Part shown: positions 1 to 4,744 of the stretch, one piece after another
Position numbering within the stretch: position 1 is the first letter of the stretch
Layout: every line of letters begins with the position of its first letter
NCBI GenBank assembly: GCA_049801375.1
Contig: JBARKJ010000059.1
Location: 1 to 5,000 of the forward strand
DNA length: 5,000 nucleotides
Direction: 5' to 3'
Source: JBARKJ01 sp049801375
GTDB lineage: Bacteria > Nitrospirota > JACRHJ01
Made by a program: the position numbers and the translations under genes
Notes under the pieces: model-generated
Told to the model about the DNA's origin: nothing
What the model saw: only the letters and a program-made list of their open reading frames with translations
The model's database searches: none

Positions 1-911
1 CGGCAAGGCCGTCAGCGCCCCGCGAGAGAAGAGAGACTTCCGACAGGTTCAAGCCCGCCCCGGCTTATGAAAGACCGGTACGAAGGGCTCCTCAATCCGA
101 GGATTTTACTCATGCGGCACCTCAGAAATTCTCCTCGGAATCTTTTGTCTCCCCGCAGGCGGAGGAAGGCATAGTTGCCGGGATTAACCCGGTACTGGAA
201 CTCCTTCATTCCGGGGACCGCCCGATAGATATCCTCTTTATTGATAAGGACAAAGGCGGCAGCCAGATAGAGCAGATGCTGGCCCTGGCCAAAAAAAAGG
301 GCGTCCAGATCCGGATAGTCCCGAGGGCCGCGCTGGACAAAATGGCTTTTGGAATACGCCATCAGGGCTCGGTTGCGACGGTGCCCCCCAAGGAGTACGC
401 GGACCCATACGTTCTGGCGGAAGCCGCTGTAAAAAAAGGGAAAATCCCACTGCTCGTAATCCTGGACGGCATCGAAGACCCGCACAATCTCGGGGCAATA
501 ATACGTACTGCCGAAGGCGCGGGCGCGGACGGTGTCGTGATTCCGGAACACCGGGCGGCACATTTGACAACGACTGTGTCCAAGGTCTCGTCCGGGGCGC
601 TTGAGCATATGCCTGTGGCCAAAGTGCCGAACCTCGCTAACTACCTGGAATTCCTTAAAGAAAAGGGCTTCTGGATAATGGGGCTTGCCGGGGATGCGAA
701 GGAATCTTATAACAGGCCGGACCTGACCGTGCCTTTGGCCCTGGTCCTTGGCGGAGAAGAGTCCGGGATAAGGCCGGTGGTGAGAAATTCCTGCGATATG
801 CTGGTTTCGCTCCCGATGCTTGGCAAGGTCTCGTCGCTGAATGTCTCGGTGGCGGCTGGAGTTATGCTCTACGAGGTCCTCCGGCAACGGGGTCAAAAGG
901 CGGTCAAATAA
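1..911 (+). CDS. rlmB: 23S rRNA (guanosine-2'-O-)-methyltransferase RlmB, 5'-truncated by the window
   Basis: SPOUT-class (TrmH/SpoU) enzyme that, in its family, 2'-O-methylates G2251 of 23S rRNA using SAM. The frame is open from base 3 to the stop at 909-911, giving about 302 visible residues, so the first in-frame ATG at 276 is internal and the true start lies upstream. Visible residues 1-55 are a low-complexity Arg/Pro/Ser/Glu-rich extension, seen in many RlmB homologues. The L30e-like substrate-binding domain starts near residue 57 (GIVAGINPVLELL) and runs to about 130. The catalytic domain follows, with all three SpoU motifs: motif 1 LDGIEDPHNLGAIIRTAE (conserved N162 and R168), motif 2 LGGEESGIRP (about 249-258), and motif 3 SSLNVSVAAG (277-286), which forms part of the knotted SAM site. 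No downstream partner is on the same strand. The family call is firm; exact G2251 specificity is inferred from the motif 2/3 sequence and the N-terminal domain. Confidence 0.93.
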   Translation, partial: ARPSAPRERRETSDRFKPAPAYERPVRRAPQSEDFTHAAPQKFSSESFVSPQAEEGIVAGINPVLELLHSGDRPIDILFIDKDKGGSQIEQMLALAKKKGVQIRIVPRAALDKMAFGIRHQGSVATVPPKEYADPYVLAEAAVKKGKIPLLVILDGIEDPHNLGAIIRTAEGAGADGVVIPEHRAAHLTTTVSKVSSGALEHMPVAKVPNLANYLEFLKEKGFWIMGLAGDAKESYNRPDLTVPLALVLGGEESGIRPVVRNSCDMLVSLPMLGKVSSLNVSVAAGVMLYEVLRQRGQKAVK

Positions 912-923
912 AAAGCCCTTTAT

Positions 924-1193
924 TTAATGCTGCCGGGGTTGCGAAACTGCGAAAATCCGTTTAGTAAAACCGTTACCTTTCAGGTACTTGCTAGCATCGA
1001 AATGGAGATTTTGCGCCGTCTGAAATTGGCCACTCAGGCGGCGTAACTCTTTATTTAATAAAGTAAAATAATCGTAGAGCCTCTTAAAAAACGATGTATC
1101 CGTAAACCCCCTTTTTTTTGCATCATAACGGGCCTCCCACGTCTCAAAAGTGGCTCCCCATGATGCGTAGTAAAAAAACGGCGGATAAGTCAC
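924..1193 (-). CDS. Doubtful 89-codon ORF, unrecognised
   Basis: I do not recognise this protein. The only available start is GTG (1191-1193), with a TAA immediately upstream in frame and no Shine-Dalgarno-like sequence before it. The product would be basic and aromatic-rich (WGATFETWEARYDAKKRGF near the N-terminus, LLNKELRRLSGQF in the middle), with no signal peptide and no metal-binding Cys set. By hand count about 41 of 89 codons end in G or C, clearly fewer than in the flanking genes, and runs such as TTT TTT and AAA AAA occur. The stop lies 13 nt from the rlmB stop, tail to tail. It could be a small acquired gene, the remnant of a larger one, or a chance ORF in AT-rich spacer; the missing RBS favours the last two. 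Confidence 0.25.
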   Translation of the reverse strand: MTYPPFFYYASWGATFETWEARYDAKKRGFTDTSFFKRLYDYFTLLNKELRRLSGQFQTAQNLHFDASKYLKGNGFTKRIFAVSQPRQH

Positions 1194-1263
1194 TTATATA
1201 TTGATTGAGTTTAATTGACGATGAGTAGCGGCGCGAAATGGGAAGCGCTATTAAGAGCATAAT

Positions 1264-1289
1264 AAATGGCCCCGTCGCCGGGGCCATTT
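1264..1289 (-). terminator. Bidirectional intrinsic terminator hairpin
   Basis: An 11-bp perfect stem (1264-1274 with 1279-1289, aaatggccccg / cggggccattt) encloses a 4-nt loop (tcgc). It lies about 20 nt beyond the stop of the minus-strand cytochrome gene. Read on the minus strand the stem ends TTT and continues ATTA; on the plus strand it ends in TTTTT, so it can also stop transcription arriving from rlmB. Its position between convergent genes fits a shared terminator. Confidence 0.8.
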
Positions 1290-1309
1290 TTAATACCTAT
1301 CTGCACTGT

Positions 1310-2149
1310 TTACTTATCCAGCGACGGATATTCTTGCATCGGACTCGGCACTTCGTGCCCGTGGCAGTCCTGGCAGTTATTCTGGGACGTGATGCCGTTT
1401 GCGAGTACGTTATACAGCGGCTTGTGCTTTGGAACGTACTTGCCGTCAGCCCAGTCGTTCAGCATGCCCGTGGCCTCCATGGCGACGTTCGCGGCGAGGC
1501 GGGCGCACCTCTCCGCCCTTTCGTCCGAAAGGAAAGCCACACCCTCGGCCCTCATGAACTTGCCGATTGATATGTGGCATATCGGCGTGCCCGCTACGGT
1601 CATGTGATGTATCTGCGTCTTGGACGGCTTGTCCGGCGTAAATGACGGAAGTTCGGTATAGGCGTAGTAGAAGGCGAGGTCGTTGACCATCGCCTCCGCG
1701 GTATCCGTATCCCTGGTCACAAGCCCTATGATCACGCCCGCGCCAGGCATCGTCCCGCACAAGGCGCCCCAGCCAGCCATCCCGCCGTGCGCCCAGCGGT
1801 ATGCGTCTATCGGGAAGTTATTCCAGTCGGCCCCGACTTCCTTGTCCTTTTTCAAGGCCTCGACAAACCCGGCGATCACCGACGATGAGCACCACCTCTT
1901 GGCGTAGTTTTCGTAGGCGACCTGGCCAACCGCCCGAGGGTCCAGTTTTCTATACTTGTATATGGACGGAGACGCATAGGCGCCGGCATCCTTTGCATTG
2001 CCGAGCACGCCGATCGTTGCCAGGGCTGCTCCCGCCGCGGCCATCCCTCCGCTTACGAGAATGTCCCTCCTCGAAAGACCTTTGCCTTTCTCTTCTTCAA
2101 CCGTTGTAAGCCCTTTTTCCTGCTCGGTCCCAACCAATTTCTCAAACAT
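1310..2149 (-). CDS. Tat-exported split-Soret-type cytochrome c / C_GCAxxG_C_C family protein
   Basis: A 279-residue predicted periplasmic redox protein. Residues 1-58 form a twin-arginine signal (SRRDIL at 26-31, hydrophobic stretch 32-50 rich in Ala/Gly, likely cleavage around AYA 57-59), implying export of a folded, cofactor-loaded protein. The mature part carries the C_GCAxxG_C_C-like pattern: C87 (WCSSSVIAGF), HGG then LCG at 121-132 (C131), PGAG at 135-138, PICHIS (C191-H192) and C215. A single c-type haem site, CQDCH (259-263), lies near the C-terminus. This combination and length match split-Soret cytochromes described from Desulfovibrio, in which haem and an Fe-S centre coexist. Only one CXXCH is present here, so fewer haems per subunit are expected. 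The start follows GGGGG seven bases upstream, and the early RR motif supports it. Electron partners are unknown. Family call fairly sure; cofactor content inferred. Confidence 0.82.
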   Translation of the reverse strand: MFEKLVGTEQEKGLTTVEEEKGKGLSRRDILVSGGMAAAGAALATIGVLGNAKDAGAYASPSIYKYRKLDPRAVGQVAYENYAKRWCSSSVIAGFVEALKKDKEVGADWNNFPIDAYRWAHGGMAGWGALCGTMPGAGVIIGLVTRDTDTAEAMVNDLAFYYAYTELPSFTPDKPSKTQIHHMTVAGTPICHISIGKFMRAEGVAFLSDERAERCARLAANVAMEATGMLNDWADGKYVPKHKPLYNVLANGITSQNNCQDCHGHEVPSPMQEYPSLDK

Positions 2150-2210
2150 TTCGTACCCCCATTATCAAAGCGTTAAGAAACCTGAAAAACACGCGCACCA
2201 AACCCTTATC

Positions 2211-2251
2211 CCTGATACGATAATCAGGAGCGTCCGTGAATTAACTGTCAC
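2211..2251. repeat. Two short inverted repeats upstream of the cytochrome gene
   Basis: CCTGAT (2211-2216) and ATCAGG (2223-2228) form a perfect 6-bp inverted repeat with a 6-nt gap. GTGA (2236-2239) and TCAC (2248-2251) form a second with an 8-nt gap. Both lie 60-100 nt before the minus-strand cytochrome start, where operator sites would sit. The spacings do not match the canonical FNR or CRP sites, and I found no convincing sigma70 promoter next to them. Confidence 0.25.
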
Positions 2252-2281
2252 GCATAAGTGTGGGATTTTGGTATGGCGAAT

Positions 2282-2300
2282 ATCGGGGCAGGGCCCCGAT
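2282..2300 (-). terminator. GC-rich hairpin after the small secreted protein gene
   Basis: An 8-bp perfect stem (2282-2289 with 2293-2300, atcggggc / gccccgat) with a 3-nt loop starts 2 nt past the minus-strand stop at 2303. There is no proper T-tract after it in that direction (ATATTCG). It may be a weak terminator or an mRNA 3'-end stabiliser separating this gene from the downstream cytochrome gene. Confidence 0.45.
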
Positions 2301-2302
2301 GT

Positions 2303-2608
2303 TCAGGCTTCCGGGGGGATATCTATTTCTCCCGGATTCACCTCGGCGGAGGTATTGTCCGGGGATGGAGGAAAACTGTTATCAAATGATGGAATAAAGG
2401 AAGAGCAGTCCGGTATGGGGGCGAAGTGGCCCGGCCCGTCTAAGGACACGCCGGGATGGGCGTGGCCGCATACGTCGAAGGCGATTAAGGAAGTGCTGCA
2501 CTTTCCGGAGTCGGAGACACGGAGGGTTTTGGTCAGGACGACGCCGTTCATCGCGACGGCGAGAAGGAAAAAAACCAATAAAAAAAGACCGGTCAACCGT
2601 TGACTCAT
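2303..2608 (-). CDS. Small membrane-anchored or secreted protein of unknown function
   Basis: A 101-residue protein that I cannot assign to a named family. Residues 1-28 look like an export signal or anchor: short basic N-terminus (MSQR), then a hydrophobic run FLLVFFLLAVAM at about 9-20. No lipobox is present. The remainder is polar with three cysteines (C37, C47, C68), histidines near them (H49, H51, H61), and a Pro/Asp/Ser-rich acidic tail, so it is probably extracytoplasmic; the Cys/His cluster could bind metal or form a disulfide, which is speculation. The ATG at 2606-2608 is supported by GGAG five bases upstream and by a sigma70-like promoter about 58 nt before it. The cytochrome gene lies 153 nt downstream on the same strand, with a hairpin between them, so co-transcription is possible but not shown. 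Confidence 0.65.
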   Translation of the reverse strand: MSQRLTGLFLLVFFLLAVAMNGVVLTKTLRVSDSGKCSTSLIAFDVCGHAHPGVSLDGPGHFAPIPDCSSFIPSFDNSFPPSPDNTSAEVNPGEIDIPPEA

Positions 2609-2665
2609 TGCGGCTCCATTATTGTTATTTCTAAAACTGCAAGAAAGCTGCCATAGTACCGCCGT

Positions 2666-2694
2666 ATTATATGCGGTGGGTAACCTGCTGAAAA
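2666..2694 (-). promoter_or_regulatory. Sigma70-type promoter for the small secreted protein gene
   Basis: On the minus strand, TTTTCA (plus 2689-2694, 4/6 match to -35) lies 17 nt before a perfect TATAAT (plus 2666-2671). Predicted transcription start is near 2659, leaving about 50 nt of leader before the ATG at 2608. An inverted repeat, ACCGC (2658-2662) and GCGGT (2673-2677), brackets the -10 box and could be an operator. Confidence 0.6.
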
Positions 2695-2834
2695 TTAAAA
2701 TAATTTTTCATTCACGCCGAGGCCGAATGGAAAGGGCTTCTTGGGACTTGAATGCCACACTTGGGACAGAGATACCCAGCGCTCAAGGAGTTCCCGGTCT
2801 GCGTTCAAACGACCCCCGCCGCCGTAATTAATCC

Positions 2835-2863
2835 TTGACTTCCTATTGACTTTACCGTAAAAT
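2835..2863 (+). promoter_or_regulatory. Promoter for tRNA-Thr(UGU)
   Basis: TTGACT (2835-2840) and TAAAAT (2858-2863) are separated by exactly 17 nt, each one mismatch from consensus. The predicted start near 2870 is about 20 nt before the tRNA. A second TTGACT at 2846-2851 and a second TAAAAT at 2876-2881 are 24 nt apart and so would not make a standard promoter together. Confidence 0.7.
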
Positions 2864-2889
2864 TAACAGATTCCGTAAAATCTGACAGT

Positions 2890-2965
2890 GCTGGCGTAGC
2901 TCAGTTGGTAGAGCAGCTGATTTGTTATCAGCTGGTCGGAGGTTCGACTCCTCTCGCCAGCTCCA
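2890..2965 (+). tRNA. trnT-UGU: tRNA-Thr (UGU anticodon), with unusual U37
   Basis: A complete 76-nt cloverleaf: acceptor GCTGGCG (2890-2896) with CGCCAGC (2955-2961), D-stem GCTC/GAGC, anticodon stem GCTGA (2916-2920) with TCAGC (2928-2932), 7-nt loop TTTGTTA (2921-2927), T-arm with TTCGACT loop, discriminator T, encoded CCA. The anticodon is TGT (2923-2925). Threonine identity is backed by G1-C72, C2-G71, G35 and U36, and by the cluster order Thr-Tyr-Gly-Thr-tuf. Position 37 (base 2926) is T, where tRNAs reading ANN codons carry A for t6A. Reading the loop as GTT (Asn) would require breaking the perfect stem, so Thr is preferred. Confidence 0.88.
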
Positions 2966-3005
2966 GTTTTAAGAGTACCCGAAGGGGCGGGCGGCGGCTT
3001 TTTTA

Positions 3006-3027
3006 AACCCTTTAAAAATAAAGGGTT
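3006..3027. repeat. Perfect 9-bp palindrome abutting the tRNA-Tyr promoter
   Basis: AACCCTTTA (3006-3014) and TAAAGGGTT (3019-3027) are exact inverted copies around an AAAA centre. The right arm overlaps the first two bases of the -35 box at 3026-3031. A T6 run (2999-3004) precedes the palindrome rather than following it, so it is not a classical terminator of tRNA-Thr; an operator, or a hairpin in any read-through RNA, is possible. Confidence 0.5.
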
Positions 3028-3054
3028 GACAAAATTTAAGCTATAATGTATAAA
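3026..3054 (+). promoter_or_regulatory. Strong sigma70-type promoter for the tRNA-Tyr/tRNA-Gly/peptidase unit
   Basis: A consensus -35 TTGACA (3026-3031) is followed after 17 nt by TATAAA (3049-3054). A perfect TATAAT also occurs at 3042-3047, but only 10 nt from the -35 box. The predicted start is near 3061, with a GC-containing discriminator (TCGCC), as is common in stringently controlled stable-RNA promoters. This splits tRNA-Thr(UGU) from the rest of the cluster as a separate or additional transcription start. Confidence 0.75.
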
Positions 3055-3070
3055 ATGTCGCCCTGGTAGT

Positions 3071-3086
3071 CCCGCGGCATCGCGGG
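3071..3086 (+). other. Leader hairpin overlapping the 5' end of tRNA-Tyr
   Basis: CCCGCG (3071-3076) can pair with CGCGGG (3081-3086) around a GCAT loop; T3070-G3087 can extend it to 7 bp. The right arm includes the first three or four bases of mature tRNA-Tyr, so it competes with the tRNA acceptor stem before RNase P processing. Confidence 0.45.
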
Positions 3087-3170
3087 GAGGTGGCCGAGCG
3101 GTTAATGGCAGCAGACTGTAAATCTGCCGGTCTTGCACCTACGGAGGTTCGAACCCTCCCCTCCCCACCA
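3084..3170 (+). tRNA. trnY-GUA: tRNA-Tyr (GUA anticodon)
   Basis: An 87-nt class II tRNA with a long variable arm. The acceptor GGGGAGG (3084-3090) pairs with CCTCCCC before A73 and an encoded CCA (3168-3170). The anticodon stem GCAGA/TCTGC (3111-3115/3123-3127) encloses CTGTAAA, giving GTA at 3118-3120. The variable arm starts at 3128; the T-arm is GGAGG-TTCGAAC-CCTCC. The spacer to the next tRNA is 13 nt (tttgctttttttt). Confidence 0.96.
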
Positions 3171-3183
3171 TTTGCTTTTTTTT

Positions 3184-3259
3184 GCGGGTGTAGCTCAGTT
3201 GGTAGAGCGCCAGCCTTCCAAGCTGGGGGTCGCGGGTTCGAACCCCGTCGCCCGCTCCA
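3184..3259 (+). tRNA. trnG-UCC: tRNA-Gly (UCC anticodon)
   Basis: A 76-nt cloverleaf. The acceptor GCGGGTG pairs with CGCCCGC (one T-G wobble); the anticodon stem CCAGC/GCTGG encloses CTTCCAA, giving TCC at 3217-3219; discriminator T and CCA (3257-3259) are encoded. It corresponds to glyT of the E. coli tufB cluster. The peptidase ATG follows only 13 nt after the CCA. Confidence 0.96.
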
Positions 3260-3272
3260 TAAACGGAGTTTG

Positions 3273-4529
3273 ATGGCAAGGCTCCAGTTAGTTTTAAAAG
3301 TCTTTCTTGCGGCCCTTGCCGTGCTTTTGCCGCTTACGCTGGCGATGGAGAATTGCAGGGCTGAAGAGCCCGCGGTGATTCACGCCCAGACCGGTACGGT
3401 CAAAGGGCGCGCGATAGAGGCGATTAACGCCGGGAACTTCACGGCCGCGATAGATATACTGGAGAAGGACCCTTCCCAGGACCTGTTCGACGACGACTAC
3501 AAGGCCCTGCTGGCCAAGGCATACGGCGAACGGGGATGGAAGAAGCAGGACGGCGGGGATTTTTCCGGTGCCTTGGAAGACCTGAAGAAGGCGCGGCTGA
3601 ACGAGCCGAAGAAGCAGTTTTCCACGTACTTCGGGCTTGCGTATTGCTCGTACCGCTTGAAACAGGCGGACGACGCGCTCGATTACCTGGACGAGGCGAT
3701 ATTCCTGGAGCCTTCCGAACCGCAGTCGAGGACGCTTAAGGGCGAGATCTATTATCAGCGTGGGCGTCTCAGGGAAGCGGTATCCGAGTGGGAGTTGGCG
3801 CTTCAGGCAAAGCCGGGGGATAAAGGCATAAAAGACCTCCTGGCGAGGGCAAGGAAAGAACTTGGCGTGGAAGGCTCCTTTACGGACAGGGAGACCTACT
3901 ACTTCAATGTAAAATACGAAGGCGAGGAAGAGAGGCAACTGGGCGACCTGGTGCTTGATGTTTTATACAAGGCATCGTCCAACGTCGGCGGCGACCTTGG
4001 CTATTATCAGAAGGAGCCGATAAACGTAATCCTTTACACCCGTCAGCAGTTCGTGGACGTAACCAATGCGCCCGACTGGTCCGGCGGGATCTTCGACGGC
4101 AACATCAGGATACCCGTCGGAGGCAGGGAAATAGATAAGACGGCCCTTGCCGCGGTGCTTCACCACGAGTTCACCCATGCGGTGATACACAGGGAAGTAA
4201 GCGGCCACGTTCCGGCCTGGCTTGACGAGGGCACCGCTCAGTATGAGGAACGCTGGGCCAGGCAGCCGAAAGCGGATGGTTTCACGCCCGTCCCGCTTTC
4301 AACTCTGGACGCGACGTTTATAAATATGGACCCGGAGAAGGCGAGGAACGCATATGCCGAATCGCTCTCCGCAGTCCAGTACTACGTGGACAGGTTCGGG
4401 ATGTACAGCCTCTCCAATCTGATAAAGGACATGGGAGAGGGCAGGGGCGTATCCGACGCGATGAAAGAAGCCGCCGGGGTGAGCCTTTCCGAGTTCGAGC
4501 AGGACTGGCTGGGCAGCACGGGCAGATAG
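3273..4529 (+). CDS. Exported TPR-containing zinc peptidase (peptidase MA-like, gluzincin)
   Basis: A 418-residue predicted extracytoplasmic metalloprotease. The ATG at 3273 is chosen because GGAG (3265-3268) precedes it and a signal peptide follows at once (MARLQLVLK, hydrophobic core about 8-24, likely cleavage after CRA at 28-30); the longer open frame to 3090 merely crosses the tRNAs. Residues about 43-183 contain roughly four TPR-like helix pairs; the clearest are 116-149 and 150-183. The C-terminal domain (about 205-418) has HEFTH at 298-302 and WLDEGTAQYEE at 316-326, giving zinc ligands H298 and H302, catalytic E299, and third ligand E319, as in Peptidase_MA-like proteins. The substrate is unknown; TPRs suggest a protein partner. 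It is probably co-transcribed with tRNA-Gly, an unusual mRNA released by tRNA processing. Domain call firm, role unknown. Confidence 0.9.
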   Translation: MARLQLVLKVFLAALAVLLPLTLAMENCRAEEPAVIHAQTGTVKGRAIEAINAGNFTAAIDILEKDPSQDLFDDDYKALLAKAYGERGWKKQDGGDFSGALEDLKKARLNEPKKQFSTYFGLAYCSYRLKQADDALDYLDEAIFLEPSEPQSRTLKGEIYYQRGRLREAVSEWELALQAKPGDKGIKDLLARARKELGVEGSFTDRETYYFNVKYEGEEERQLGDLVLDVLYKASSNVGGDLGYYQKEPINVILYTRQQFVDVTNAPDWSGGIFDGNIRIPVGGREIDKTALAAVLHHEFTHAVIHREVSGHVPAWLDEGTAQYEERWARQPKADGFTPVPLSTLDATFINMDPEKARNAYAESLSAVQYYVDRFGMYSLSNLIKDMGEGRGVSDAMKEAAGVSLSEFEQDWLGSTGR

Positions 4530-4548
4530 GGGCGTCACGGGCGGATAG
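4517..4548 (+). repeat. 13-bp imperfect direct repeat spanning the peptidase stop
   Basis: CACGGGCAGATAG (4517-4529) recurs as CACGGGCGGATAG (4536-4548), 12 of 13 identical with a 19-bp period. The first copy contains the stop codon (TAG at 4527-4529). It looks like a small local duplication at the gene end. Confidence 0.6.
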
Positions 4549-4551
4549 TTT

Positions 4552-4579
4552 AAATTTGGGCCGGCGGGTCTCAAATTTT
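4552..4579 (+). terminator. Weak terminator-like hairpin after the peptidase gene
   Basis: AAATTTGGG (4552-4560) pairs with CTCAAATTT (4570-4578), with one G-T wobble, around a 9-nt loop, ending in TTTTA. The stem is mostly A-T and the T run is short, so partial read-through into tRNA-Thr(GGU) and tuf is plausible. I found no good promoter between here and the tRNA. Confidence 0.35.
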
Positions 4580-4623
4580 ACAGGGAAGCTTCGTTGGCAG
4601 GTAAGTTTACTTGAGGCGGAAAT

Positions 4624-4644
4624 GGCGCTTTAAAAAGGAGCGCC
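4624..4644 (+). other. Short hairpin upstream of tRNA-Thr(GGU)
   Basis: GGCGCT (4624-4629) pairs with AGCGCC (4639-4644) around a 9-nt A-rich loop, 15 nt before the tRNA 5' end. It could be a processing signal or have no function. Confidence 0.3.
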
Positions 4645-4659
4645 TGAACATAGAAGCAG

Positions 4660-4735
4660 GCCGACGTAGCTCAGTTGGCAGAGCACATCCTTGGTAAGGA
4701 TGAGGTCACCAGTTCGATCCTGGTCGTCGGCTCCA
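4660..4735 (+). tRNA. trnT-GGU: tRNA-Thr (GGU anticodon)
   Basis: A 76-nt cloverleaf. The acceptor GCCGACG pairs perfectly with CGTCGGC; the anticodon stem CATCC/GGATG encloses TTGGTAA, giving GGT at 4693-4695, with the expected A at position 37 (4696). Discriminator T and CCA (4733-4735) are encoded. It corresponds to thrT directly upstream of tufB in E. coli. Confidence 0.96.
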
Positions 4736-4744
4736 GGAACTTGT

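Larger units (their letters stand above)
912..1309. other. AT-richer convergent spacer between rlmB and the cytochrome gene
   Basis: Apart from the doubtful minus-strand ORF (924-1193) and the hairpin at 1264-1289, I see no gene, tRNA or mobile-element end here. Base composition falls visibly relative to both neighbours, especially over 1040-1215. A poly-T run lies at 1111-1119, and a TATATA tract at 1195-1200. Because rlmB and the cytochrome gene converge on it, the spacer needs no promoter. Confidence 0.5.

Noticed and set aside
12..896. 294-codon minus-strand ORF
   Set aside because: Antisense to rlmB, whose plus-strand product has all conserved SpoU motifs; the minus product has no recognisable domain.
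2155..2185. TTTTCA-N16-GATAAT promoter for the cytochrome gene on the minus strand
   Set aside because: The -10 box touches the GGGGG RBS, so transcription would start inside or after the RBS.
1998..2603. 201-codon plus-strand ORF
   Set aside because: It runs antisense through the Tat signal region of the cytochrome gene and the entire small-protein gene, both better supported, and its product is not domain-like.
2622..2831. 69-codon plus-strand ORF
   Set aside because: Lies over the minus-strand promoter, has no RBS and no recognisable protein features.
2966..3004. Intrinsic terminator of tRNA-Thr(UGU) ending in T6 (2999-3004)
   Set aside because: The GC-rich segment before the T run (ggggcgggcggcggc) has no complementary arm; only a 3-bp CCC-GAA-GGG hairpin forms.
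2863..3138. 91-codon minus-strand ORF
   Set aside because: It contains the familiar spurious antisense-tRNA peptide (SRTSDQLITNQLL), opposite tRNA-Thr and part of tRNA-Tyr.
3090..3272. Upstream extension of the peptidase frame to 3090
   Set aside because: This part is the translation of tRNA-Tyr and tRNA-Gly; a signal peptide and RBS mark the real start at 3273.
3294..3938. 214-codon minus-strand ORF
   Set aside because: Shadow of the TPR region of the peptidase gene; high-GC codon bias produces open antisense frames.
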